Shown here: piece after piece, positions 10,484 to 21,625 of the stretch
How the letters are laid out: each line of letters starts with the position of its first letter
Position numbering within the stretch: position 1 is the stretch's first letter
From: Peronospora farinosa
Lineage: Eukaryota; Oomycota; Peronosporomycetes; Peronosporales; Peronosporaceae
NCBI GenBank assembly: GCA_947646735.1
Contig: CANTFK010000983.1
Coordinates: 930,001 to 994,000 of the forward strand
DNA length: 64,000 bases
Reading direction: 5' to 3'
Position numbers and translations under genes: made by a program
The notes under the pieces: generated by a model
Database searches by the model: none
Told to the model about the DNA's origin: nothing
What the model saw: only the letters and a program-made list of their open reading frames with translations

Positions 10484-11626
10484 GCATGCCGACGTAGAAC
10501 ACGGGATGTGTACGCAATTTGCGCGGCAAATTAAGCGTATACGTTGTGCCCTTCTTGGCAATGACCGTAAAGGGTCCGATAAAGCGCGGACGCAACTTCG
10601 TCTTAAAGACAGCAGATACTACATTGTAGGTAGATTTTTAGCATTTAATAATACTTGGTCACCGACCTCATAATCATCAATACAACTTCTGCCTTTCGCA
10701 TCTGCATATTCCTTTGGTTTGTCTTGACTATCAGCCATTGCATCTTGCACATGTCGTAAGACATTTAGTCGCGTTGCGAGAAACGTATTCACCTGTTTCT
10801 TAACAGTATTAGGGCTGACATCAGAAAGCCGATCGGCAACCTCTCCTATACCAAGCCCTGAACCACTCGGTGGTAGCGTTAACGGAACGCGTGGGTTCGT
10901 TAGACCATTCACATAGAACGGAGTGTAGCCGGTAGAGGCGTGCACGGAGTTATTGAGTGCAAATTCAACTACAGGGATCATAGAGCTCCATCGCTTAGGC
11001 GTTTCAGCAATAACGCTGCAAAGGATATCTTCAACAACGCGATTTATGCGTTCGGTTTGACCATCGGTTTGCGGATGATCCGCTGTGGACATGTCCAAAC
11101 GGGTGCCCAGCAAGACGGACTTCCAAAATGTACTCGTAAAGCGAGGATCACGATTAGAAACAATTGCCACTGGCAAGCCATGTTGGCGAAACATACGATC
11201 GATAAACAGCTCCGCTGTACCCACACCATCGATCGAGTCTGTTACAGCCGCTAAGTGATCCATCTTGCTTAAATGGTTAACGAAGACCACAATACCTGTA
11301 TTGCCACGCAAGTCTTTCGGTAGGCCATAAACAATGTCCATACTAATGGACTCCCAGCACCCAGTGGGAATAGGCAAACTAGCCAGCGGCGCTGCCGAAT
11401 GGGGTGAGGGTTTCACCCGTTGACATGTTTCACACGTACGCACATATGTGCTCACCCATTTATATAATTTGGGCCACCAATAACGTTGGCATACTGCCCC
11501 TTAGGTCTTTTCACGATTCAAGTGACCACCGATGGCGGTGTCATGTACCTCATAGAGGATACGATACTTCAGGTCCTTGTCATGAGGAACCACAATACGC
11601 GGAGGATCCGCCACATCTGTACGATA
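10023..11626 (-). pseudogene. Gyp-2 integrase with C-terminal chromodomain
   Basis: The zinc finger region (HDTAIGGHLNREKT..CETCQRVKPSP) has an in-frame stop near 11500. The 11455-10619 frame holds the DDE core: SMDIVYGLPKD, VSNRDPRFTSTFW, DHPQTDGQTERINR. The 10595-10023 frame holds the C-terminal RPRFIGPFTVI domain, a Ser/Pro-rich linker and a chromodomain (FHVERLLQKRR..YLVKWRGYPESWNSWE). Chromodomain integrases define chromoviruses and are thought to guide insertion to marked chromatin. The chromodomain itself looks intact. Confidence 0.88.
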
Positions 11627-13329
11627 TTACAACAACTCCTGATCGATCGAATATAGATGGAGGTTCGCACGTAATCGTGCCGACAATTTAATGTCCGAGT
11701 CTTTAACCTCCTCACTGCCCAGAGCATGTAGCAACGCTATACAGTGATCATCTTTAGCATACGCCGATCGAACGAGATAAATGATAGAAGACGACAACGT
11801 CGTAACATGAGCAAGCTGATAATCAGGTCTGCGTGACAACGCATCAGCCAAAGCATTTTGCTTACCCGGCTTATATTTCGCCTCGAAATTATATTCGGCA
11901 AAGAGTGACAGCCATCTGGCCATTCTCTGCGAGAGATGCGGCGACTGAGTCGCAGTGCGTAAAGACGCATGATCGGTATAGATCACAAAAGGCTTTGAGC
12001 CCAGCAGATGAACTCTGAATTTGACCAGGGCATACTTAATCGCAAGTAGATCTTTGTCATGAATCGAATAGCTTTTCTCTGCAGCTTTCAGCTAGCGAGA
12101 TTCAAAAGCGCTCACACGCTCACGGCCTTTATCATCTGTTTGTAACAGATCACTGCCAATGGCAAAATCCGACGCGTCACAGACGACGCTAAACGGTCTA
12201 TCAGGGTCTGGCAAAGCCAAAATAGGAGCATGAAGAAGGCTAGCCTTCACCGCGCGAAAAGCATCCTCATGTTCGGCATGCCAAAACCATTCCACATCAT
12301 TTTTAAGGAGATTGGATAATGGCCGAGTCATATCAGCGTAATTCTCGCTGTACTTGTGTAAGTAATTGGCAAGGCCAAGCCATTTACGCAAGTCCTTCTG
12401 AGACTGTGGAACAGGCCAATCGACTATGGCTTTGACCTTAGCGGGATCCGCTCTGAGGCCTCGCTTCCCAATGAAGCACCCTAGAAAGGGATTTTCTTCG
12501 GCCCCGAAGATGCACTTAGATGCATTAGCATATAACTTATTAGTGCGCATGCACTCGAGCACAGCTCGTAAATGAACAATATGGCTCTCAATATCTTACC
12601 GCCCATTTTCAGCTCGACTATGGACAAAAATGTCATCAAAGTACGTCTGTGCATAACTTCGATGGGGTCGAAACAATTGCGTCACCAAACGGTTAAACGC
12701 AGCCGGAGCATTCGATATCCCCTGGGTGCATCACCAACAATTCCCAGAGCATACCACTCGGAGTACTAACAGCAGTAAGCGGAATATCACTAGCTCGCAT
12801 GAGCAATTGGTAATAACCATCGACTAAGTCGAGTGCACTGTACATGGTACAACCAACCATATTGCTATGAAGAACATCATTTCTAGGTATTGGCGTCTGT
12901 GTAGGTATAGTGGCTGCATTGAGCTTATTATAAGCATGAACGATACGCCATGTATCATTCGGTTTCTTATTACAGAAAGTGCGGATATTTGCTCTCGCGC
13001 ACCATGCCCGCCGCGCGTTTTGCACGAAAGAACTCGTCCATGCCGTCACACTGTTCTTTGGGTAAAGGCCACTGCCGTGTTACACAGTATTTGGCTCCAG
13101 GAACCAAGCCAATCTCATGACGTACACCCCTATCAGGTGGTAGAACCGACGGTGGATCGTGACACACCACGTCCAGAAATCCCTTAACTAAAGGATAGTA
13201 GGTATCTGAAGGGTTCTTCAGAATAGATGCCCCACTACGTGCACTTAGTGCCGCCTTTGTATCTTCGAGGACTGTCTCATCGACAAGCGAGGATGAGTTC
13301 AGCTCGAGGTTAGGTCGAATGACCACCAT
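11627..13329 (-). pseudogene. Gyp-2 reverse transcriptase-RNase H (several breaks)
   Basis: Fragments: 13329-12970 (RT N-terminus, [21 protein letters not shown]), 13049-12693 (NKLNAATIPTQTPIPR, ALDLVDGYYQLLM), YFDDIFVHSRA near 12640, 12562-12092 (LGCFIGKRGLRADPAKVKAI; RNase H start VVCDASDFAIG), and 11986-11627 (IYTDHASLRTA, ADALSRRPD). RT catalytic YFDD and the four RNase H acidic residues are present. Stops at about 12590 and 12092 and frame changes near 13000 break it. Confidence 0.86.
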
Positions 13330-13356
13330 ATCGGATAGAGCACCAGCCTTTAAGGC

Positions 13357-14365
13357 TTAATGAAATTCATCTACAGACATTTCGTCTAGCTCTGAGAGAG
13401 CATTTAATGATGGGAGGGCCTCAAGTTCAACTTTACCATCTACGTCGCCTGTCAATCCGTTGACCAGGGTATACAACTGGTCACTGACATCACTACGTGA
13501 AAAAAGAGACGACTTGCGTCTCGCAGAAGCCATCTGAAAACGCTGCCGTCTCATTGATGAGACCGTATCTTTTAAAGTACTTGGGATACCATCATCCCCA
13601 AGGTCAACAGATTCCTTGACCTTAACCTGCCCTATGCGAGAGCCGATGTCAGTATTGACATCCAGTAAATCAACATTTACAGCCAATATCACTAACAAGG
13701 TCATCGACCTTAACTTGCTCTATACAAGAGCCGATGTCATTACCGACATCCAGTGTCTCAATATTACTGTATGTATCACTCAACGGAGTACGTGCCGTTC
13801 CACTAGGTGTAATTGAGCTCTACTCGACACTATTATTATTGACATTGGAGTTTATCAATTCAGACACTCCAATGTCCATCACACTAACTGACTCATTTAA
13901 TGACTCGCGCCAATAGCACTTTCGTTTCCTAGCGAAGGTGGGTTCATGACTCTCCAAAGCTTCGCTAGGAACATTGCGCGTGGCGCCTAAATTTTTGGAT
14001 CTCCAATCGATCCACGGCTCATGGCGTTCCAGCAAGGCCATACCAAGAATGAGATCATATCTCGAGTCCAAATATAGGACAAGACAGCGTTCAACGCTAT
14101 TGAAGTCTAAGAACTTCACACCTAAGTTCAACGGAACTTTAGGAACGGTGACACGTACACCTGTTGCGAGACGCAAGATTATACTGTCACCCTCTTGCGC
14201 TTCTAGCGCCTCAGTATACAGCTGACTCCCTTCAAGGGAACGACGTCGGACATAATTACCTGACGCCCCTGAGTCAATTAGAATTGACCATGGTTTCTGA
14301 AAACCCTTAACGGTTGCCGAAGCCTGGCTTGTAATCCTGTTCCATGGAAGCATCCACAGAACCAC
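13357..14365 (-). pseudogene. Gyp-2 protease and protease-RT linker
   Basis: The 14365-13820 frame is a retropepsin: WSILIDSGASGNYVRR, then ILRLATGVRVTVPKVPL, then YDLILGMALLERHEPWIDW, so both conserved loops survive. The linker continues in other frames to 13357. The linker contains an imperfect direct duplication (13612-13690 and 13700-13770, both with GAGCCGATGTCA). Confidence 0.82.
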
Positions 14366-14403
14366 CTGGGGCTAATCCCTGTTCACCTTTAGCTCCTAGA
14401 GGT

Positions 14404-14691
14404 TCAACAGAACTTAGTTCTTTCCCAGTAGGGCGCCCCGCGCCTACTGGGAGCTGACGTTTTCCCCTGCGGTGCTCGCCTTTTGGATAGTAGCAGGGTT
14501 TCGGCTCTGCCGATTTGAACGTTGCTTTCGCAACGGACAGCTAAGGCGGAAATGCCTAGTGCTTCCGCACATGTAACATCTACGGATTTTGCCTTGTTGC
14601 TCAACAGCTTGAAGCTCAGCTTCTTCAGCATGGCTGAGGTCCATGGGTTCCTCCCTGTTAGAGGTTTTTTGTAATGGGTTACATTACACAT
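14404..14691 (-). pseudogene. Gyp-2 gag nucleocapsid (zinc knuckle)
   Basis: The 14644-14444 frame encodes MDLSHAEEAELQAVEQQGK followed by a CCHC knuckle CYMCGSTRHFRLSC. It is the C-terminal part of Gag, split from its capsid part by Gyp-3. About 75 bp of AT-rich sequence (14645-14722) of unknown origin lies between it and Gyp-3. Confidence 0.78.
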
Positions 14692-14722
14692 ATAGCATTA
14701 ACACAAATAAAACAATTACATA

Positions 14723-15012
14723 TGTAGGCAGGTGCTGGGCCCGAATAGCGGGCACAGCGTGGTAATTTATTATTGGTTTATTATTGGGCCTAAAGTCCTC
14801 AATATGGACCAATGATAAATCAACCTGAAATTGTGTGGTTCCCGAAAGGCGGGAACACTGTCGTATTTATTACGACTAAAATCTTCGTAATTAGTACGAA
14901 TTAAAACCAAAATAAAAATCAGAGTTAAATTTACTTAATACCTAATACTTGGGCTTGAGTCTTCCTCAAGCGCACGTGTTAGCTAGTGACGGTACGTTCT
15001 AGCCCCGTTACA
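14723..15012 (+). repeat. Gyp-3 5' LTR
   Basis: It starts TGTAGG and ends GTTACA. The 3' boundary is fixed by the primer-binding site that follows (TGGTAGCAC from 15015) and by the second copy of the end at 16930-16990. Confidence 0.75.
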
Positions 15013-15038
15013 CCTGGTAGCACTTTGTAGTCCTTCCT

Positions 15039-16086
15039 ATGCCCGAGTTTGGGATGAGCGAATCGTCGTACTTTGACGCTCCAGATTTATTTCTAGAGCA
15101 CGCGACCTTCCCCCATCTTACTGGTGTTGAGTGGGATGCCCTTAATCGCCTCGCGGCGATATCGGGAGAGGCATTCGTCGCGTCGCTGATGAGATCAGCG
15201 ACCCCTGACGCGCAACGTCTCGCCATACATGAGTTTATGGCACGCGAGCTCGCCGAATCCAACCGGCGAGGCTTAACTCCCTCGCGCCCTTCACGTAATG
15301 AGGCCGTGAAGATGGAACCTCCTCCTTCTCTGGAGAAGGTAAGGACCGGTTATCGCTGAACCGGTGGTTCCGAGAAGTTGATATCGCCATCGCCTCGAGA
15401 CTTCTTGAGGCTCCACAGGCGAAGGTCAACTTTCTTCTTTCCCGCCTTACCGGGAAGGCCAAGGAGTGGGCCCTTGGAAACTCGTTGTGGACGAGCACGC
15501 ATTTCCCACCTTGGATACCATCCAGGACGATCTCCGTCTTGCCTTCGAGCCACCACAAGAGGAGAAACTGGTGCGATCAAGATTCCTGTCGATGCGACAG
15601 GGTAAAATGGCGATGCGCGACTACGTACAGATGGCTAGGCATCTGGCGTCGTGTATTATCACGCACCCCATGGACATGTACACACAGGTGAATGTCTTTG
15701 TGGATGGTATGCGTGAGGGGCAGAACCGCTTATCGCTGGAGCGCGCCGAGCCTGCCACATTGGAAAAGGCATTCGCCATCGCACTTCGTGAAGACTTAAG
15801 GGTCACAAAGGCCTATGCCAAACCCTCGGTCGTCAGCGTTCCCCGGCCTTCTGGCCCAGAACCTATGGAGATCGACGTTATTGAGTCGTCGGGTGACCGG
15901 CGACGTGTCTTTCATCATAAAGGTGACGCTCGCACCGGGCGTCCAATGGTTTGCTTTCGTTGTCGCAAGCCAGGACATCGCGCGGCAGAGTGCCGTGCGC
16001 CAGCCCCATTATCGGTGCAAGTAGTGGACGCCAATCATGAGGGTGCTGTACCGGCCGCACGTCCAAAAAACGGTCGGGACCAGTAG
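15039..16086 (+). pseudogene. Gyp-3 gag (one frameshift)
   Basis: The first frame 15039-15359 (FPHLTGVEWDALNRLAAISG) stops. The capsid region continues in another frame from about 15360: [29 protein letters not shown], then 15466-16086 with [20 protein letters not shown], the conserved LxxxMxxYVQxxRxLxxxI core, [10 protein letters not shown] and a complete CCHC knuckle [14 protein letters not shown]. One frameshift near 15355 separates the halves. This is the best preserved Gag zinc knuckle among the minus/plus chromovirus-type copies here. Confidence 0.85.
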
Positions 16087-16089
16087 GTG

Positions 16090-16964
16090 CAGGGCGCCCT
16101 ACTGGTTGGAACGGAGGTCCGGGTCCCCCGGTGGCAGCCCAACCTTCCAGTCCTCCTGCGCTACGCGCACGGTTAAATGCCACCACTACAAGTGGTGATT
16201 CACGTCTGATTATTGTCAGTTTGCATGTCGCCGGCGTCCGGCGACCTCTGCGAGCACTCTTGGACTCAGGAGCAACAAACAATTTCTTTCGTTAATCTTG
16301 TTTGTCGATGCTGCCTCCCAGCATTCAGGTCCGTGAGGGACCTGGCCAAGTCGTCGTCAAGTTGGCTGACGGGAAACCACACCGCGTATCGCGGCGCGAA
16401 GTGTCGTTGCCGTATACGTTTGATGGCTTTCGCAGTAATGATGATTTCTTGGTGATCGCGATGAGTTATGCATTCGATTGCATACTGGGCATGCCATGGT
16501 TGGCACGTTATAAGCCCCAGATCGACTGGTTAGCCAGATCAGTGAGACGTCGACGCAAGTTCGATGTCAGTGAAGTGTTTACCCATCTCTTGGTATCTCC
16601 AAGTGACTGGCCAAACGTCACAGTCGTGGATCGCGATTCCACGACGTTGGCGGTGCACAGAGCGAGCGATGGCCCTCTCTGCACTGCTTGTGCTGTTCTT
16701 CGGGACACAAGTGACAGTGACTCCTCGCTACAGAGCGAAGAGGACGACGAGGACGACGCGGTCGAACAGGGGTTCCCGCGCGTCATTAATGCGGTTGAAC
16801 AGGGGTTCCCGCACGTGAATGCAGTGGTTGAACCGGGGTTCCCATCTGCACCTATTGTGGTCGAGCAGGGGCTCCCACAAGGGCATTGTGGCGACGAGCA
16901 AGAGCTCGCCAGCGAGTGTGACGTGGACGGACTTGAGTCTTCCTCAAGCGCACGTGTAAGCTAG
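16090..16964 (+). pseudogene. Gyp-3 protease, truncated tail reads into LTR remnant
   Basis: The active site RPLRALLDSGATNNFF is at about 16235-16290. After a frame change the body continues at 16302-16964: [35 protein letters not shown]. An acidic stretch ([11 protein letters not shown]) is followed by four repeats of a V-E-Q-G-F-P motif (16765-16880). The frame ends inside the residual LTR. The RT that should follow is deleted. Confidence 0.82.
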
Positions 16965-16990
16965 TGACGGTACGTTCTAGCCCCGTTACA
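16925..16990 (+). repeat. Residual 3' LTR end of Gyp-3
   Basis: About 60 bp nearly identical to the last 60 bp of the Gyp-3 5' LTR, ending CCCCGTTACA. It marks the right edge of the internal deletion. Confidence 0.78.
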
Positions 16991-17780
16991 TTTTTGATAA
17001 ATACCATGGCAGACCATATCGAGCAGATTTAAAATTAAACTCAACGTTAAACGCTATGCTTACTGCCTCTTCGAATGTCGAAGGCTGGACACGGAAAATT
17101 TATGTCCTGGCGACTCCAGTACGAAGTCCTTCCATAAAAATGGTTACTCGAACTTCCTCTGCCAGAGGGTCCTGCTGCATAGCAGCAATGAGAGTTCTCA
17201 ACTATTGGACATAGTCCGACAATTATTTCTTACTCTGTCGGGTAGCTAAGAAGCGTGAGCGCACACCATAAGCCTGATTAGGTGGTGCAAACACAAGTTA
17301 ATTGCTTTCTAAGCATTTCCCATGTGGGGAATGCGGCATTTACAGAGACATCGCTCGTTAGATCCCACTCTCTAGCTCTTCCACCGAGCTTCGAAATGGC
17401 CAAGCCAACTCTTTGCTTATCTGACACAAGCATGGCGGCATCCATTGCCATTTCAACTTCTCAAATCCAGAGGAGAAGATTTTCTCCCTCCTACCCCTCA
17501 AAGGTCTTTACGTTTAAAAACGAGTGGGCGAGCCTTTGGCTCTGCATCGGGCACAGGTACCGGGTTGTACTGTGTAGGCGCAGCTGACGCTGCCTGGTCA
17601 TTTCCTTGCCCGAGTAGCGTTGCTTTCATAACGCATAAAGGCCTCAAGACGAGCATTTAGAATCTCGGGGCCTTGGGCCAAAAGGGCCTCGATTTGATCG
17701 GTCCCAACGAACGCAGATAATTTATCTAGCGCGAGTCGTAGCGCCTCAGAGAGGTGATTTTGATTCTCCATCCTCACAAA
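16991..17780 (-). pseudogene. Gyp-2 gag N-terminal and capsid part
   Basis: Reverse-strand translation from about 17770 gives HLSEALRLALDKLSAFVGTD, then, after stops and frame changes, AMDAAMLVSDKQRVGLAISK, VRSRFLATRQ, LSDYVQ, MQQDPLAEEVRVTIFMEGLR, and FEEAVSIAFNVEFNFKSARYG. These are Retrotrans_gag capsid motifs that continue logically into the zinc knuckle at 14644. At least four stops are present. It starts just inside the Gyp-2 primer site. Confidence 0.78.
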
Positions 17781-17831
17781 GGGTCAGTCTTTAAAGACTC
17801 AGGTGTAGGATTGACTACAAGTGCTACCAAG

Positions 17832-18472
17832 TGTAGCGAAGCTGCACAGTTCTTTAGCCAGAGGAAGACTTTCGGCTGGAAGCCTCTTAGTTCTAGAGAA
17901 TTAATTAAATTTACGGCTAAAAGCCACTTAGTTCTAAGGAACTAATTAAACGACTTAAAGTCACCCTGTTCTAAGGAACGAGGAAAGAGACTTTTAGTCA
18001 GTCAAGTAATAAGCTTAAGGTTTAGAGAACCAACGCACAAAGTGCAAGAACAAGCTAGAAATGTAAAGGTTCAGAGAACCAACGCACGAAGTACACAAGA
18101 GAGCAAGTCAGAACGACTTGCGATCTATAACTCAAAAGGAGAACTGAAGTTATGTATGCATTAAGATTTTATGAATAGTCCTACTCTAAGTACCCTACAC
18201 TAGATTAATTACTATAATAGTAATTATTATATGCAGACTTTGCTATTGGACGACGTATCGTCTAAACATCTGTGTATGATGTACTTAGTACAGCGATATC
18301 GATTTAACGAATCCTAATCGATAAGATTCGGTATTGCCGAATACCGTTTCTTTAACGCTTATACTTAATACCTCTCTAAAGAGAAGTATTAAGAATGCAT
18401 TATATGCAATAAAGGAAAACTTCAACCGTAAACTTTCGAATGATGTTCCAACCGTCGTGTAACCCCGTTACA
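17832..18472 (-). repeat. Gyp-2 5' LTR (641 bp form)
   Basis: On the minus strand it runs TGTAACGGGGTTACA..GCTACA and is followed by TGGTAGCACTTGTAGTC. It is an inverted copy of 19119-20139 but lacks about 380 bp of internal sequence present there. Confidence 0.85.
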
Positions 18473-19118
18473 CAGACTACGTCAACCAATACTGGATGGC
18501 TCACACAGACAGACTTAATTTTGCAAAAATGGTAAGCTAATTGGTCGCGGCCACTCGTGCGTGGAAGTTTTGTCGTTTGCTGAAATATATCGTAACAATT
18601 TGAGACGGTTATGATACACGCTGAGTCCTTGTAGAACAGTCCCTTCAACTACGAGATTGTGACACTCACTTGAACTGACCATCGCATGCTTTAAACCGAC
18701 AGCCAAGGTGCACAAGATATCTCATCATGATTACGCTCGAGTTGAAAATCGGAGCGGTAAGCTTTGCGGATGCTAACTAGTACAGTTGATTACAAAACAA
18801 AACGGCCAGCTATGTTTCGTTCATCATGCTGCAATCATCGTCATTGCAGCTTGATGAATTAGAAATTTAGGCTCGATCTGTACTTGGGATTGTATCCCAA
18901 AAGGGGAGAGAGACAGAAGAGTCTAATTAACCGTTTAGGGGTTGCAAGATGTGTTGTAAAGGGTTAAATATTACACGAGTCCGTTAAATATATGATACTC
19001 AACGGAAAGTTTTCAAAAAGTAAGTGGTACCTTGGACCTCCTATTTGGGTGGGACATATCAATATGATCCACTTTCGCTAATGCGATATCCATTAATATA
19101 TTTATTCGACGGAGATGA
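18473..19118. other. Spacer between two inverted LTRs; no gene seen
   Basis: 646 bp with no convincing ORF. Its outer 5-mers are CAGAC (18473-18477) and GATGA (19114-19118). CAGAC is the reverse complement of GTCTG, which follows the other LTR at 20140, so the segment has probably been inverted between the LTRs. Confidence 0.6.
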
Positions 19119-20139
19119 TGTAACGGGGTTACATGACGGTTGGAACATCATTCCGAAAGTTTACGGTTGAAGTTTTCCTTTATTGCATATAATGCATTCT
19201 TAATACTTCTCTTTAGAGAGGTATTAAGTATAAGCGTTAAAGAAACGGTATTCGGCAATACCGAATCTTATCGATTAGGATTCGTTAAATCGATATCGCT
19301 GTACTAAGTACATCATACACAGATGTTTAGACGATACGTCGTCCAATAGCAAAGTCTGCATATAATAATTACTATTATAGTAATTAATCTAGTGTAGGGT
19401 ACTTAGAGTAGGACTATTCATAAAATCTTAATGCATACATAACTTCAGTTCTCCTTTTGAGTTATAGATCGCAAGTCGTTCTGACTTGCTCTCTTGTGTA
19501 CTTCGTGCGTTGGTTCTCTGAACCTTTACATTTCTAGCTTGTTCTTGCCCTTAACTGATACAGTAGTACTAAGTACTACTCCAGATACAGACAATGGCAT
19601 ACTACAATTACTATAATAGTAATAATCTAGTGTAAGATACATAAAGTTTACGATGTTATGAATAGTTCTCATTTTAAGTCGTAAAGATTAAGCCAGTATT
19701 GACTTGTTTCTCTTGCGTACTTCGTGCGTTGGTACTTTGAACCTCTAAGCTGCAAACTTGCTCTTGCACTCTGTACGCTGATTCTATGAACCCTTAAGCT
19801 TATTGTTTGTCGGCTAGAAGTCCCTCCCTATTTTCACAGAATGGGTAGACTTCGTAGTCGTTTAAATAATTCAAAATAACACTAAGTGGCTTTTAGCCGT
19901 CCAATTTTTTGTTTCTTTGGAGCTACAACTTTGTGCGTTGGTTCTCTAAACCTTAAGCTTATTACTTGACTGACTAAAAGTCTCTTTCCTCGTTCCTTAG
20001 AACAGGGTGACTTTAAGTCGTTTAATTAGTTCCTTAGAACTAAGTGGCTTTTAGCCGTAAATTTAATTAATTCTCTAGAACTAAGAGGCTTCCAGCCGAA
20101 AGTCTTCCTCTGGCTAAAGAGCTGTGTATCGCGGCTACA
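19119..20139 (+). repeat. Solo LTR of the Gyp-2 family, 1021 bp, inverted relative to Gyp-2
   Basis: TGTAACGGGGTTACA to GGCTACA. No primer site or internal sequence follows. It matches the reverse complement of 17832-18472 over its whole length except for an extra block of about 380 bp (about 19552-19935), which contains diverged copies of a TGCGTTGGTTCTCTGAACC-like unit. The 3' flank is GTCTG. Confidence 0.8.
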
Positions 20140-20144
20140 GTCTG

Positions 20145-21625
20145 ACCATGCATTTGCGTCATGAAGCTCTGAGATGAATTACGTTAGTGCACACATTTAG
20201 CTTTGGACACGTCCTACGAAATCATCAAGTTCTTGTTGACCGATATCACAATTGTGTAACGCAATTGTGTCCATATCACAATTCTGTAACGCAATTGTGT
20301 AACGCAATTGCGTTCATAGTCGATGTCGTCTTTTAATACGCTCTTATTGATACCAGCACCTTTTGTAACATTACTGTGTAAAGTGTGGTTTTAGCCTAAA
20401 TATTACAGCCGCTGTAAAGTGACTGTCAATTCAGGGTGCGAAAACGATAAGATAAAATGCGTAAAGTGTGACCAATCATATTGCGTCGTACGCATTTAGT
20501 TTGCTCATTTATTCTGGTGGAATATTACAATATAAAGCACAGCTTTATGAACTAGTCGTACATCCGTACATAAAACTTAGCTCGTAATTTGAATGCTTAT
20601 TTATGAGTAGGTTACCAAACACTGCATACCTGCGGTGTGAACATCTATTTAGGACATAGTATACCTAAATTTCATGATTTGAATCCAAGTACAAGCCATA
20701 CTATAATATTTTTATGTGAAAATCATACGATCAAAGAGTTACTCCTTTTTCTTTAAAGCCAAGTACTAACAAAATCTCGTTCGCGTCAATCAAACCAAGC
20801 TAAACTCTCGCCTTGCCTTAAGCTCGTCTACGCCACCCTGTTCCACCGCAATTGCCACCGCTAGATCTTTTCTTCCTTGTCCTTGACCAATGAAGAATAC
20901 GATGGGACATAAAGTACAGTGTCAAGTACTACTGGAAATGCAAAGCTGCCACGTACTTACACTGACGTGAACCTCCCACTTCTAATCGACGACAACGCAA
21001 CGACGCCGTTAAACTACCATGCAAAAACGGCCCATCGCTTCCTGTTAGCCTCTCTTTCTTAAAATCTAATGCAATATATCCTCGTCCTACCGTAATGCAT
21101 TGGACGCACGACGCACTCATTGTTGCGTCGACGCTGCCACGCCCGATCGGAGTGACGTCATTGTCTTTGGATCACCACTCCAAGTCGCTGGGTGAAAGGG
21201 GCAAGTTCGACCTAGGATTTACGTTCTTTAAGTGCAAATCGTCACGAATTAGTCGTAAGACGCTTTTTCTGTTCAGTCCGTGGGGTATACAGCTCTCGAC
21301 CAATGACATTGCAGCCTGGCAGAGCGAAACTGAACGTACAAGCAGCCGACAGCAATTTGCGCCGTCGCCGAGTTGTTTAACTGCAGGTGTTATAATTCCT
21401 TAACCGAACGAAACAGAGACTAGTTTTCTCACGCGGCATCAAACAGCGGTCTCTCCGTTTGTATCACTTTAAAAGCAATCGTATTCCCCCCTGTCGCGTT
21501 AGGTAAATCACAGAGCAAAAAAAATGGAAAAAGAAGCTGTTCCCTCTTTCGTATCATTTTTTTTGGTCTCTAACTGCAATAAACAGTCTTCTCTCTCTAT
21601 TCTTATATAGCAGCCTAGAGACAAC
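20145..21625. other. Intergenic, no supported gene
   Basis: About 1.5 kb upstream of the PX gene. The longest frame is a 102-codon plus ORF at 21095-21403 with no recognised motif. A palindromic tandem array is at 20236-20306. The 21550-21575 stretch (TCATTTTTTTTGG) faintly resembles an oomycete initiator. Confidence 0.55.
20236..20306. repeat. CAATTGTG/CACAATTG palindromic tandem array
   Basis: Repeated ATCACAATTGTGTAACGCAA units; each contains the perfect palindrome CACAATTGTG or TTGCGTTACACAATTGCG-type arms. Five half-units occur in about 70 bp. Role unknown. Confidence 0.7.

Larger units (their letters stand above)
14723..16990 (+). mobile_element. Ty3/gypsy mini-element Gyp-3 (gag-protease only)
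   Basis: Plus strand. A 290-bp 5' LTR (TGTAGGCAGG..CCCCGTTACA), primer site TGGTAGCACTTTGTAGTCC, gag, protease, then a direct jump into the last about 60 bp of the LTR (16930-16990 repeats 14950-15012: GAGTCTTCCTCAAGCGCACG). RT, RNase H, integrase and most of the 3' LTR are gone. The flanking 5-mers (ACATA and TTTTT) do not match. Confidence 0.83.
8887..18472 (-). mobile_element. Ty3/gypsy chromovirus Gyp-2 (minus), split by Gyp-3
   Basis: The order on the minus strand is LTR (17832-18472), primer site, gag (17780-16991), interruption by Gyp-3, zinc knuckle (14691-14404), protease, RT, RNase H, integrase, chromodomain, then an antisense ORF region to 8887, where it abuts the truncated Gyp-1 LTR. 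I found no 3' LTR. The primer site just inside the LTR is TGGTAGCACTTGTAGTC (minus strand, near 17829-17813), shared with Gyp-3 and Gyp-5. All genes have stops or frameshifts. Confidence 0.85.

Noticed and set aside
15235..15580. Minus-strand frames opposite Gyp-3 gag
   Set aside because: No coiled coil, promoter-like motif or counterpart in the other gypsy copies.
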